Below are positions 1-8,162 of a stretch of DNA of 64,000 nt, piece by piece; the first letter of the stretch is position 1, and every line of letters begins with the position of its first letter. Source of the stretch: Bacteroidota bacterium (GTDB taxonomy: Bacteria > Bacteroidota > Bacteroidia > Bacteroidales > Prolixibacteraceae). The stretch spans positions 34,956-98,955 of the forward strand of contig JAEYNZ010000045.1 of assembly GCA_023412195.1 (NCBI GenBank), in the 5' to 3' direction. Under the pieces are notes generated by a model. That model saw only the letters and a program-made list of their open reading frames with translations. It did no database searches and was not told the DNA's origin. The translations under genes were made by a program, and so were the position numbers.

Positions 1-69
1 ACAGCTGCCCAGGCCCAATGCCAGCACCAGTCCGGTGAAGGCTATTCTATTTGTTCTCTTTAATATCAT
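1..69 (-). CDS. Lipoprotein gene, 5' end only (runs off the left edge)
   Basis: An ATG at 69-67 on the minus strand opens a frame read to the window edge, giving 23 residues: a basic start (KRTNR), a hydrophobic core and the lipobox LGSC ending in cysteine 23. That is a complete lipoprotein signal peptide. A purine-rich stretch (AGAAGGAA, about 82-89 on the plus strand) lies about 13 bases upstream. The frame overlaps the end of the upstream enzyme gene by 23 bases, suggesting translational coupling in the same operon. Function is not visible. In related loci a GH3 beta-glucosidase or another lipoprotein enzyme often follows GH144 genes, but that is only inference. Confidence 0.55.
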   Translation of the reverse strand, partial: MILKRTNRIAFTGLVLALGLGSC

Positions 70-2224
70 TCAATTTATTTATTCCTTCTCTAACATCGGG
101 AGACGACATAAACAAGTTCCACAGAAGCCCCGTTCTGTGATTTTCTATCATAACTGTAATGGGTGCCTGGTTCAGCCCCATAAAAATTGGAGCCACCCAA
201 TCTTCTGTGCGGTTAAATGCATCCCTGAATCCATATTCACCCCAAAGAAAATGGCCACAATCGCGGTAATAAAACTTAAGAGCCTGCATGGCCTGTTCAG
301 GCAGATAAGGGAAGGAAGCCAGTGCCCCTGTAGGGGCAATGGTACCGTCATCCATCCTTTCAACAGGTTCCCGTGCCTTATAGCCCCAGGGACCGTCGCT
401 GGCAGTCAGGCCCCAGCATTCTTTACCGTACTCAGGAAAGCCATGAGGGTTCTCGCAACAGTAGCGGTAATTGATAAGGGTAATGTTACGGTTGTTCTCA
501 AAATAGTTGGTATACCGGTCGGTTAGCTTCTGCGGATCCAGGCCTAAAAAAGAATAGTGTACAAAAAACAAGGGCCCGCCATTGCTGACACCAACTTCAA
601 GAGGTACTCCATAGTAGGTATTCCGGTTATAGAACATGGAACCATCAGCAGTTCCACCCCAGTTGCTTCGGTAATCCTGTGCCTGTTTACTCTGGCTTGC
701 CCACCCGCTGTAGTACATATCAGCAGGAACTGCATTTGTTGGCGATGCAATGGCAAGAAAATAGGTTATCAGTGTTTCATTCCAGCCAATGAGCGGATGA
801 TTTATATGCCATTCATGTTGGGGCGACCAGTGCCACATAAGAAACGGATTTTCATCAGATCTTCTGTACCAGTCCCATTCCACATCTTTCCAGATTTTTA
901 TCATCCTGTCTTTTAAAGCTTTCTCCCCCGCGTTTTCTTCTGACAGATACTGGCTGGCCGTGAGCAATCCCTGCATGAAAAATGAAGTTTCGACCAAATC
1001 TCCTCCGTCATCATATTTCCCGAAAAAGGGTTCCACCTTTCCTGTCGGGCCATCCATAAAATGTGATAATGCACCATGGAACCTGTCGCCATTTTCTATG
1101 AACTTTACAATCCTGTTAAGCCTTTCAACCAACTGTTCACGGGTGATAAAACCGCGTTCAGCTCCGACGAGCAATGCCATGATCCCGAATCCGGATGCAC
1201 CGGTGGCGATCATATTTTTACGGCCCGGGATATTTTCCAAAGCCAGGCCACTTACTGGTTCAGCACCATCCCAGTAATAGCGGAAGCAAGCTTCCTGTAC
1301 CATGTCGAGCAACTGGTCATCATTCATTTCATAAGTTTTGGCCTGAACCGAGGCTGACAAATCTGATTCCACGTAATGATAATCCAGACTGCTCAGCCTG
1401 TAGGAATATGTTTTCCCGGGGGTTCCTGTAAAATCGGTATAGCGGGATGAATATTCAGGACTTTGAACTCCAACCGGAAAATAATCCTTGTTGTTGACTG
1501 AACGGTAAATCTTGATATACCTGACCACGTCAGGATCAACTGCTTTCCATGAAAGATCAACATGACGTTCGTATCCCGCTGTCTTTACCTGTTCAGGAAC
1601 CGGTGATCCTTTGCCCGGTGGATTTAGTGGAAAAAATTCAATCTGGTCAATAAGAATACGGTGTTCAAGGTTATCTTCCGAAGCCTGATGAAAGACAACA
1701 GATGTGATTTCTTTGGAATGACTGTATCTGAAATTTCCTGATCCTTTGAAATCTTCCAGGGGAATTTTAACCTGAAGCCATTTCTTTTCTTTTAATTCAC
1801 TGAGATAAGAATCTATGCTGACATAAGCCGATTGAGTTTTTTCTGTACCCAGAGCTATCCGGGGTAGCATATCTTTCCCGGTCTTCGAATCAATGAAAAT
1901 CCTGAAATGCAGGGCATCACCCTGTTTGATATGGTCTTTTCCCCGCCAGTCAGGAAAATTAAGCTGTACCTGCCAGTTACCTCCTGGTGCTGATACATAA
2001 TGAAGTTCCAGTGAATTCCCCGGCGTAAAAAACAGGGTTTCTTCAACAGGCAATCTGCCATCAATATTTAAAACAAAAGATGGAGCTTGATATTCAACTT
2101 TACTGTAGTGCCAGCTTTCAGACATCAGGCTGTTATCGAAAAACACCTGGGTGTAATGCGGTTCCTGAGCAGAAAGTTTAATTGCTGCAAGAAAAGTTAA
2201 TATTGTCAGAGTATGCTTAATCAT
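47..2224 (-). CDS. GH144-like glycoamylase-domain protein with N-terminal binding-like and FnIII domains
   Basis: 725 residues. A signal peptide (about 1-20, ending LSAQ) exports it. Residues about 22-200 form a beta-rich, carbohydrate-binding-like domain, about 210-297 a fibronectin type III domain, and about 300-715 a glycoamylase domain (the Pfam Glycoamylase fold used by GH144). Motifs shared with the two genes upstream are DDGGDLVETSF (about 405), GWNETLITY, LTASDGPWGY and VMIENHRTGLLWN (about 691-704). GH144 enzymes characterised in Bacteroidota cleave beta-1,2-glucans (endo, or exo releasing sophorose); applying that here is inference. There is no lipobox and no sorting domain at the C-terminus, so it is probably periplasmic. 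It starts 24 bases after the preceding paralogue. Confidence 0.82.
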   Translation of the reverse strand: MIKHTLTILTFLAAIKLSAQEPHYTQVFFDNSLMSESWHYSKVEYQAPSFVLNIDGRLPVEETLFFTPGNSLELHYVSAPGGNWQVQLNFPDWRGKDHIKQGDALHFRIFIDSKTGKDMLPRIALGTEKTQSAYVSIDSYLSELKEKKWLQVKIPLEDFKGSGNFRYSHSKEITSVVFHQASEDNLEHRILIDQIEFFPLNPPGKGSPVPEQVKTAGYERHVDLSWKAVDPDVVRYIKIYRSVNNKDYFPVGVQSPEYSSRYTDFTGTPGKTYSYRLSSLDYHYVESDLSASVQAKTYEMNDDQLLDMVQEACFRYYWDGAEPVSGLALENIPGRKNMIATGASGFGIMALLVGAERGFITREQLVERLNRIVKFIENGDRFHGALSHFMDGPTGKVEPFFGKYDDGGDLVETSFFMQGLLTASQYLSEENAGEKALKDRMIKIWKDVEWDWYRRSDENPFLMWHWSPQHEWHINHPLIGWNETLITYFLAIASPTNAVPADMYYSGWASQSKQAQDYRSNWGGTADGSMFYNRNTYYGVPLEVGVSNGGPLFFVHYSFLGLDPQKLTDRYTNYFENNRNITLINYRYCCENPHGFPEYGKECWGLTASDGPWGYKAREPVERMDDGTIAPTGALASFPYLPEQAMQALKFYYRDCGHFLWGEYGFRDAFNRTEDWVAPIFMGLNQAPITVMIENHRTGLLWNLFMSSPDVREGINKLNDIKENK

Positions 2225-2248
2225 CTTTATTAAACAGAATTAATAATT

Positions 2249-4651
2249 TCATTTCTGAATGATCAGTTTTGACGTAAGCAGATGATCTTCATTAGTCAGA
2301 TGAATGATATAGATCCCGTTTTGCAGCGTGCTGCAATTGATATTGGCCACTGATGTTCCAGGATGGATTTTTGCTGACATTGCCAGCCTTCCGTCCAGTC
2401 CAATAAACCGGACATCTGATGTTTTTTGCAGAAATCTTTCGGGGATATGCATTCGCACAAAATCTTTGGCAGGATTGGGGAAAACAGATAATTCGTCTGA
2501 AACCGGATTTGGTGTTGCTGAAGTTACGACCTGGTATTCAAATCCAAGTGTATCAAGCCCTGCCTGTAAATCTTCATCCTGCATCACAGCATTCCAGAGC
2601 AATCCTGTACGGTGATTTTCTATCATAACAATGATAGGCCCCTGGTCAATCCCGATATAGCCTTCCTGCACCCAGCCCAGGTTATCATTAAAGGCATCAT
2701 AGGGGCCATACATACCGAACAGATCCTGCCCGCGCTCCCGGTAGAAGTATTTCAGTGCCTTCATGGATTCATCAGGGGTGTAGGGCATACTGGCAAGGGC
2801 ACCAGTGGGGCTTATGGTGCCGTTATCATTGTGAACCGGCTGGTGTGCAGTATAACCACCAGGACTGTCACTGGCAGTTAACCCCCAATTTTCTTCGCTA
2901 TAACCTAAATGGTTCTGAGGATTCTCCACTGCATAGGCATGATGAATCAAAGCAGTATTTACATGTTCCTGCCAGTAATCGGCATATTTATCCCAGAGTC
3001 CCTGCGGATTGATGCCAAGATGTGAATAATGAATCCAGAAAAGCGGCCCGCCCCAGTCAGGTGCAAGGCTGATGGATTTTCCGTAAAATGAACGGCCCCG
3101 GGTCATATTTCCGTTGCGTGCCCAGCCAATATCATAAACTTCCGCAGGGATGCCATGGGTGGGAGAAGAAGCGGCCATAACATAAGTGACCAGGCTTTCG
3201 TTCCAGCCAGTCACCCTCATGTTCATCTTAAAATCAACATTTGGCGACCAGTGCCAGTAAAGAACATTTTGACCTCCGTTACGGTACCAGTCCCAGTCGA
3301 TTTCCTTCCAGAGTTTATCAGCTGTTTCCCTTATGGAAACAGATTTTTCATCAGCCCCGGTAAAATAATTCTTCAGGGCAATAAGTCCGGCAGCAACATA
3401 TGAGGTTTCCACAATATCGCCACCGTCATCATCGGTTGAAAATGGCTGTGTCTGGTAAGTATCGGCATTGTACCAGTGAGACCATGCGCCATGATGCCTT
3501 TCACTGTTTTCAAGGAACTCCAGAATTTTTAGGAGTCTGTCCTTAACCTCCTCTCGCGGGCGGTATTCTCTTTCATGTGCTACGATCATTGCCATCAATC
3601 CCATTCCTGTAGCTCCCGAAGCAGCTGTGCTGTTGTTTCCGTTTGACCGTTCCAGGGCCATGCCTGTTGGTTGGTGTGCACCTTCCCAGAAATATCTGAA
3701 AGTATACCGCTGTACCATGTCAAGCAATTCCTCATCCGTAAAATCCCTGATTTCAGCAGAAGCCTCCGCTGCTTCAGATTCAGAGTTTTGCAGGAAGGCA
3801 GTCACCCGATACAAAACCGTGCTGTTCCGGGCTTCCGCAGGAATGAAGTCGAGATAATGATGATCCATAGTTTCTCCCCGCACTTCAAAAGTCTGGCCTC
3901 CATTAAAAGAAGCATCTATTCTGAAGGAAATATCATCTGACATATGATTCCACGTCAGTTCTGCATGGCTGTCGTAACCAGTAGCAGTCAAATTTTCAGC
4001 AGCAGGTATCTCCTCTATAAACTTAAATGCTGCAATATGATCAATGAAAAATATTCTTGAACTGCCATCATCCTCCGACTGGTTGAATATGACAGCCTTT
4101 GCATTTTCGAAATCAAGAGTCGCGTTTTCTTCATCATCCATAATAACACTTAAAGGAAATGTAACCCTCGTCCATTGCCCTGCAGGCAGATCTGCATTGT
4201 ATTCTGAAAGCGGGTAAAGGCTGGAATTCACATCGCCCGTTCCTGCCATATTTCTCGCCCTGATCCCTATAAGTGGCAATGCACCAGATGGAATATCATC
4301 TTCAGAATACATGTAAAATGAAACTGAATCCATATCTGAGATATCCACTGACGACCAGTCGTTCCTGTAGATTGTAACCCTCCAGTTACCATTGACAGCG
4401 GAAGTGTAGTTAAATTTCAGGGATGTGGACCCCCTGAATGCCTCATCCGACGCCGGAATTTTATCGTTGTATTGCGGTGCCCCGGGGGGATGTGTATACT
4501 CAAAAACACTTTCACCAAGGTTGCCAACATCCACGATACCCTGATCATAAAAATTCGCATCAGTCGCCTCAGAGAAAAAATATACCTCCTGTGCCTGAAG
4601 AATCATCGTTATAAATAAGGCACAGCTGCTTATCAATATTTTTCCTATCAT
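2249..4651 (-). CDS. GH144-like glycoamylase-domain protein with T9SS sorting domain
   Basis: 800 residues with the same order of domains as the next gene: signal peptide (1-21, ending LQAQ), binding-like domain (about 25-210), FnIII-like domain (about 215-297) and glycoamylase domain (about 302-700, with DDGGDIVETSY, GWNESLVTY, LTASDSPGGY and VMIENHRTGLLWN). It differs by a C-terminal extension of about 80 residues beginning near SVFPNPAKDF and ending in KLIIQK, the signature of a type A type IX secretion sorting domain. It is therefore expected to cross the outer membrane and be released or anchored outside the cell. The likely job is surface cleavage of a long beta-1,2-glucan (family-based inference); duplication with the neighbouring gene is evident. 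Confidence 0.84.
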   Translation of the reverse strand: MIGKILISSCALFITMILQAQEVYFFSEATDANFYDQGIVDVGNLGESVFEYTHPPGAPQYNDKIPASDEAFRGSTSLKFNYTSAVNGNWRVTIYRNDWSSVDISDMDSVSFYMYSEDDIPSGALPLIGIRARNMAGTGDVNSSLYPLSEYNADLPAGQWTRVTFPLSVIMDDEENATLDFENAKAVIFNQSEDDGSSRIFFIDHIAAFKFIEEIPAAENLTATGYDSHAELTWNHMSDDISFRIDASFNGGQTFEVRGETMDHHYLDFIPAEARNSTVLYRVTAFLQNSESEAAEASAEIRDFTDEELLDMVQRYTFRYFWEGAHQPTGMALERSNGNNSTAASGATGMGLMAMIVAHEREYRPREEVKDRLLKILEFLENSERHHGAWSHWYNADTYQTQPFSTDDDGGDIVETSYVAAGLIALKNYFTGADEKSVSIRETADKLWKEIDWDWYRNGGQNVLYWHWSPNVDFKMNMRVTGWNESLVTYVMAASSPTHGIPAEVYDIGWARNGNMTRGRSFYGKSISLAPDWGGPLFWIHYSHLGINPQGLWDKYADYWQEHVNTALIHHAYAVENPQNHLGYSEENWGLTASDSPGGYTAHQPVHNDNGTISPTGALASMPYTPDESMKALKYFYRERGQDLFGMYGPYDAFNDNLGWVQEGYIGIDQGPIIVMIENHRTGLLWNAVMQDEDLQAGLDTLGFEYQVVTSATPNPVSDELSVFPNPAKDFVRMHIPERFLQKTSDVRFIGLDGRLAMSAKIHPGTSVANINCSTLQNGIYIIHLTNEDHLLTSKLIIQK

Positions 4652-4773
4652 ATCCTTCTGCTTTTGCTTTTTTATATTTATCAGAATAGCCTTTATTTAA
4701 ATGTGGCCCGAAGCATTCTAAACTTCTCTGAGTAAGGACCCTTTCAATACATTAAAGTCCATGTTCTTCCTGT

Positions 4774-6201
4774 TCAGTCGAAGTGAGGGCTTTCAAAGCC
4801 CAGTTGTTTTAACCCGCGCTGTACATCGCCGTTTTGCATAAAGAGGTTCCAGAGCAAACCCGTCCGGTGGTTTTCTATCATAACCGGTACCGGCCCCTGA
4901 TCAATTGCAAGATACCGTTGGGGATACCATTCATATTCTTCACTGAAAGCATCGTAAAATCCAAATTCCCCCCAAATCTTATCACCCAGATTCTCATAAA
5001 AGTGCCGGATGACCTGCATCACTTCCTCAGGGGCATAAGGATAAGAAGATAAAGCAGCAGTAGGCGATATGACTCCAAGGTCCAAGGCAGGATGATGTGC
5101 AGCATAGCCCCATTTGTCGGTAATTCCCTTTGCCGGTTTTTCATCAGTCCGGCCTTCAAAATACTGTACGGCACCCGGTACAGAATAACTGGCAGTCAGT
5201 CCCCATGAATTTTCACCATATCCGGCATATCCATGCGGATTTTCAATGCAATGCTGCCTGTTGATCATGGTATGGGCTACATTCAGGTCCCAGTAGTTGG
5301 CATATTTGTCAGTCAGCCCCCGGGGATCAAGCCCCAGATAGGAATAATGGGCCCAGAAAAGTGGCCCGCCCTTGTTTGGGTCACCATGGTGCTTCAATTC
5401 AAGTGTATACCCATAGGATTTATAAGCTTCAGCAATTTTTCCGCCCTGTGCCCAACCTTCATGGTAAACATCAGGTAGAATAGCATAAGTAGGTGATGAA
5501 GCTGCCAGTATATATGTGATCAGGCATTCGTTGTATCCGGTAATCTGGTGGTTCATTCGCCATTCATGGTTGGGTGACCAGTGCCAGTAAAGAACCTTTT
5601 CACCATTTTTTGTATACCAGTTCCACTCTACCTCACGCCAGAGCCTTTCAATTTTAGCTGCCAGTTCCTTTTCAACTACATTACCATCCTGAAAATACTC
5701 CTTCACTGCCAGTAAACCGTGTATAAGAAATGAAGTTTCAACCAGGTCACCCCCATCATCATGCTGACTGAAGGGTTGGACCCTCCCGGTTTCACCATTG
5801 AGCCAGTGAGGCCAGACCCCATGAAAACGGTCAGCTTTTTCCAGAAAATTTACAATCTGAAGCAATCTTTGGAACCCTTCCTCTCTTGTGACAAAGCCGC
5901 GTTCGATACCAACCAGTATTGCCATAACACCAAATCCTGATCCACCGGTAGTAACAACATGCATATCGTTTTGCGGATAGTTGCCGTCAACATGGTAACG
6001 TTCTCTTGCCATTCCTGAAACAGGTTCAGCACCATCCCAGAAATACTGAAAAAACCGGTACTGAACAGAATCGAGCAGCTGCTCATCGGTCAAAGGAGCA
6101 TTGCTGTCATTGCTGCTTGTCCTTGTTTGGGTGCAACTTGTAACAAAAAGAAGAAGTACCACCAAACTCTGAAAATTTCTCATAAATACCATTTTTAACA
6201 T
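4774..6201 (-). CDS. GH144-like glycoamylase-domain lipoprotein
   Basis: 475 residues. The N-terminus is a lipoprotein signal with lipobox VTSC (cysteine 23); starting at the ATG at 6183 (residue 7) would give an equally good 17-residue signal, so the exact start is open. Almost all of the rest is one glycoamylase domain (about 40-465) with DDGGDLVETSF, GYNECLITY, WGLTASY and VMIENHRTGLLWN, and no FnIII or binding domain. This compact form resembles stand-alone GH144 enzymes (endo-beta-1,2-glucanase or sophorose-releasing exo-enzyme). It is the first enzyme gene of the locus, after a hairpin at 6258-6299, and would sit on a membrane surface. Which of the three paralogues is endo and which exo cannot be read from sequence alone. 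Confidence 0.84.
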   Translation of the reverse strand: MLKMVFMRNFQSLVVLLLFVTSCTQTRTSSNDSNAPLTDEQLLDSVQYRFFQYFWDGAEPVSGMARERYHVDGNYPQNDMHVVTTGGSGFGVMAILVGIERGFVTREEGFQRLLQIVNFLEKADRFHGVWPHWLNGETGRVQPFSQHDDGGDLVETSFLIHGLLAVKEYFQDGNVVEKELAAKIERLWREVEWNWYTKNGEKVLYWHWSPNHEWRMNHQITGYNECLITYILAASSPTYAILPDVYHEGWAQGGKIAEAYKSYGYTLELKHHGDPNKGGPLFWAHYSYLGLDPRGLTDKYANYWDLNVAHTMINRQHCIENPHGYAGYGENSWGLTASYSVPGAVQYFEGRTDEKPAKGITDKWGYAAHHPALDLGVISPTAALSSYPYAPEEVMQVIRHFYENLGDKIWGEFGFYDAFSEEYEWYPQRYLAIDQGPVPVMIENHRTGLLWNLFMQNGDVQRGLKQLGFESPHFD

Positions 6202-6257
6202 TCTCTAATAGTGCGCGAACCCCCAGGCTGAACTTAAAACCTTTCCTCTGACTGTTA

Positions 6258-6299
6258 TTTCTAAAAATAGAAAGGTTGCCTGGAAATATCCAGGCAACC
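6258..6299 (-). terminator. Paired hairpins between the sus-like genes and the enzyme genes
   Basis: GGTTGCCTGGA at 6274-6284 pairs perfectly with TCCAGGCAACC at 6289-6299 around a four-base loop. Next to it TTTCTA (6258-6263) pairs with TAGAAA (6268-6273). Read on the minus strand the strong hairpin comes first and is followed by TTTCTATTTTTAG, a moderately U-rich tail. It lies in the 154-base gap after the LamG lipoprotein gene. It could be a partial terminator or a 3'-end stabiliser giving more binding-protein than enzyme mRNA. Confidence 0.6.
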
Positions 6300-6355
6300 A
6301 TTCTATAAATCACAAGATTAAAATATTCTGCCTGGCTGTAATATGAAGTTTAAAA

Positions 6356-8140
6356 CTACTGATTCATATCACTTATCATCGTTTGTATCTCTTCCTGTGT
6401 CAGCGTTCGGTCAAAAATCCGCAGCTCATCCATCAGGCTGTGATCTGAAAAATGATTCCATTCGGTAAACCGGGGAGCTCCTGACATGATTGTAAGCATG
6501 TCGGCCCCTGTCCAGTCGATCCCTGCAAAATCACCTTCACTTACAATTTCTCCATCGATATAAATTATTGCATGGTCTTCTGAAATTGTGAATGCAAAAT
6601 GAACCCATTCGGTGGCAGCTGGATCTACTGTAGCAGTGGCTCCGCCATCGAACCATGAGTCACTCGCTCCGGTGCCAACATTCAGTTTAAAAATCTGGCC
6701 ATTTGCATGTGCCTCCCTGAAAAAGCGGAAGCCTGAGGTACGCAGATTCTGTACAGTGGGATAATTCCCATTTTCAGTATCCTCAGGACTTAAAATAAGA
6801 ATCCCAGCCCTGTCAGGTGGGGCATTGACGTTCATCCAGAAAGTAGCACTGAAATTGTTGTTTTGAATCCTGTCGGCAGGGATGGTTAAATAGGCACCTT
6901 CAGCACCTGCGTATGCCTCCCCTGATATTCCTTCATCGAAACCCGGAGATCCAACAACAGTGGCTTCTGCTCCGCTTGCCTGTTCTACAAAATCACCATC
7001 AAAGGGCATATAGAATATTTCGCCATACTGTCCTTCAAACTGTGGTATTTCTCCAGATTCGGTTTCAATTATTCCCTGAATTTCAGCCTGGGAAAGCACT
7101 CTGTTAAATATCCTCAGTTCGTCCATGAAACTTTGATCGGAGAAGTGGTCCCAGCCGGTAAACCGGGGTGCTCCAGACATGATGGAAAGCAGGTCAGCAC
7201 CAGTCCAGTCAAAACCCGTAAGTGCCCCGGTGCTTACAACATTTCCGTTCATATAAACCACTGCTTCGGCAGAAGAAATGGTGAATGCAAAATGGACCCA
7301 ATCAGTGGCTGTAGGATCAATGGAGGCTGCTTCACCGCCATCGAACCATGCTTCATCACCTCCGGTACCCACATTTAATTTAAACGTCTGGTTGGTGCCT
7401 GAACCCTCCCTGAAGAACCTGAATCCTGAAGTGCGCACATTCTGGGCTGTTGGATTTGCAGCGTCCTGGGGGCTCATAACTAAAATTCCCGCACGATCCG
7501 GTGCCGCATTGACATTCATCCAGAATACAGCACTGAATTCAGCATTCTGAAGCTCCTCACCGGGAAAGGTAAGATAAGATTCATTTGCACCGGCATATGC
7601 ATTACCACCTTTAATATTCTGGGTTGTAAACCCCGGATTCCCAACTACTGTAGCCTCCTCAAAAGAAATCATTTCTGTGAAATCGCCGTTAAAAGGCATG
7701 TAAAAGATTTCACCCTGGTACATAGGAACATAGGGAGGAACTTTTTCAAAGTTTACACTTTGTGTAGTACTTTTTCCTTCCAGGTCGGTTGCAGTAATCT
7801 GAAGCACATGCGGACCGGTTGCAATATTTTCCTGTACGAACTGATGGACAAAGCGCCTGTAATCTTTAAATTCATTGAACGAGGCAACCTGGTTACCATC
7901 AATTGATACTGTAATACTTCCCAGTTCTATATCATCAGAAGCTTCGAAGTTAATTGTTAAAGGTGCCAAAGCCTGAGGTGCCAGAATCTGATATCCTTCA
8001 GTAGGTGCCCTGATAATGACCTGTGGTGCAGATTCATCGGGACCGGGATCCACCTGGGAAATCGGGTCTATGCCTTCGTTACAGGCAGTCATTAAAAATG
8101 CTGCCATGCTATATAATAATATTTGCCTGAATCTATTCAT
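6356..8140 (-). CDS. Surface glycan-binding lipoprotein with two LamG-like domains (SusE/F position)
   Basis: 594 residues. A lipoprotein signal (lipobox MTAC, cysteine 20) is followed by an Ig-like domain (about 40-135) and two consecutive LamG/concanavalin-like domains at about 142-360 and 372-590. The two halves are close copies: each begins GEIFYMPF, contains ATVVG, FSA[TV]FWMNVNA, SGFRFFRE and NVGTG, and ends with FMDELRIF or LMDELRIF. The gene follows susD by 22 bases, where Sus-like loci encode surface glycan-binding proteins. The expected role is to hold the polysaccharide at the outer surface for the SusCD importer and the enzymes. No catalytic motif is seen. The duplication may give two binding sites per molecule. 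Confidence 0.8.
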   Translation of the reverse strand: MNRFRQILLYSMAAFLMTACNEGIDPISQVDPGPDESAPQVIIRAPTEGYQILAPQALAPLTINFEASDDIELGSITVSIDGNQVASFNEFKDYRRFVHQFVQENIATGPHVLQITATDLEGKSTTQSVNFEKVPPYVPMYQGEIFYMPFNGDFTEMISFEEATVVGNPGFTTQNIKGGNAYAGANESYLTFPGEELQNAEFSAVFWMNVNAAPDRAGILVMSPQDAANPTAQNVRTSGFRFFREGSGTNQTFKLNVGTGGDEAWFDGGEAASIDPTATDWVHFAFTISSAEAVVYMNGNVVSTGALTGFDWTGADLLSIMSGAPRFTGWDHFSDQSFMDELRIFNRVLSQAEIQGIIETESGEIPQFEGQYGEIFYMPFDGDFVEQASGAEATVVGSPGFDEGISGEAYAGAEGAYLTIPADRIQNNNFSATFWMNVNAPPDRAGILILSPEDTENGNYPTVQNLRTSGFRFFREAHANGQIFKLNVGTGASDSWFDGGATATVDPAATEWVHFAFTISEDHAIIYIDGEIVSEGDFAGIDWTGADMLTIMSGAPRFTEWNHFSDHSLMDELRIFDRTLTQEEIQTMISDMNQ

Positions 8141-8162
8141 CTCAATTTTTATTTAAGTTATT

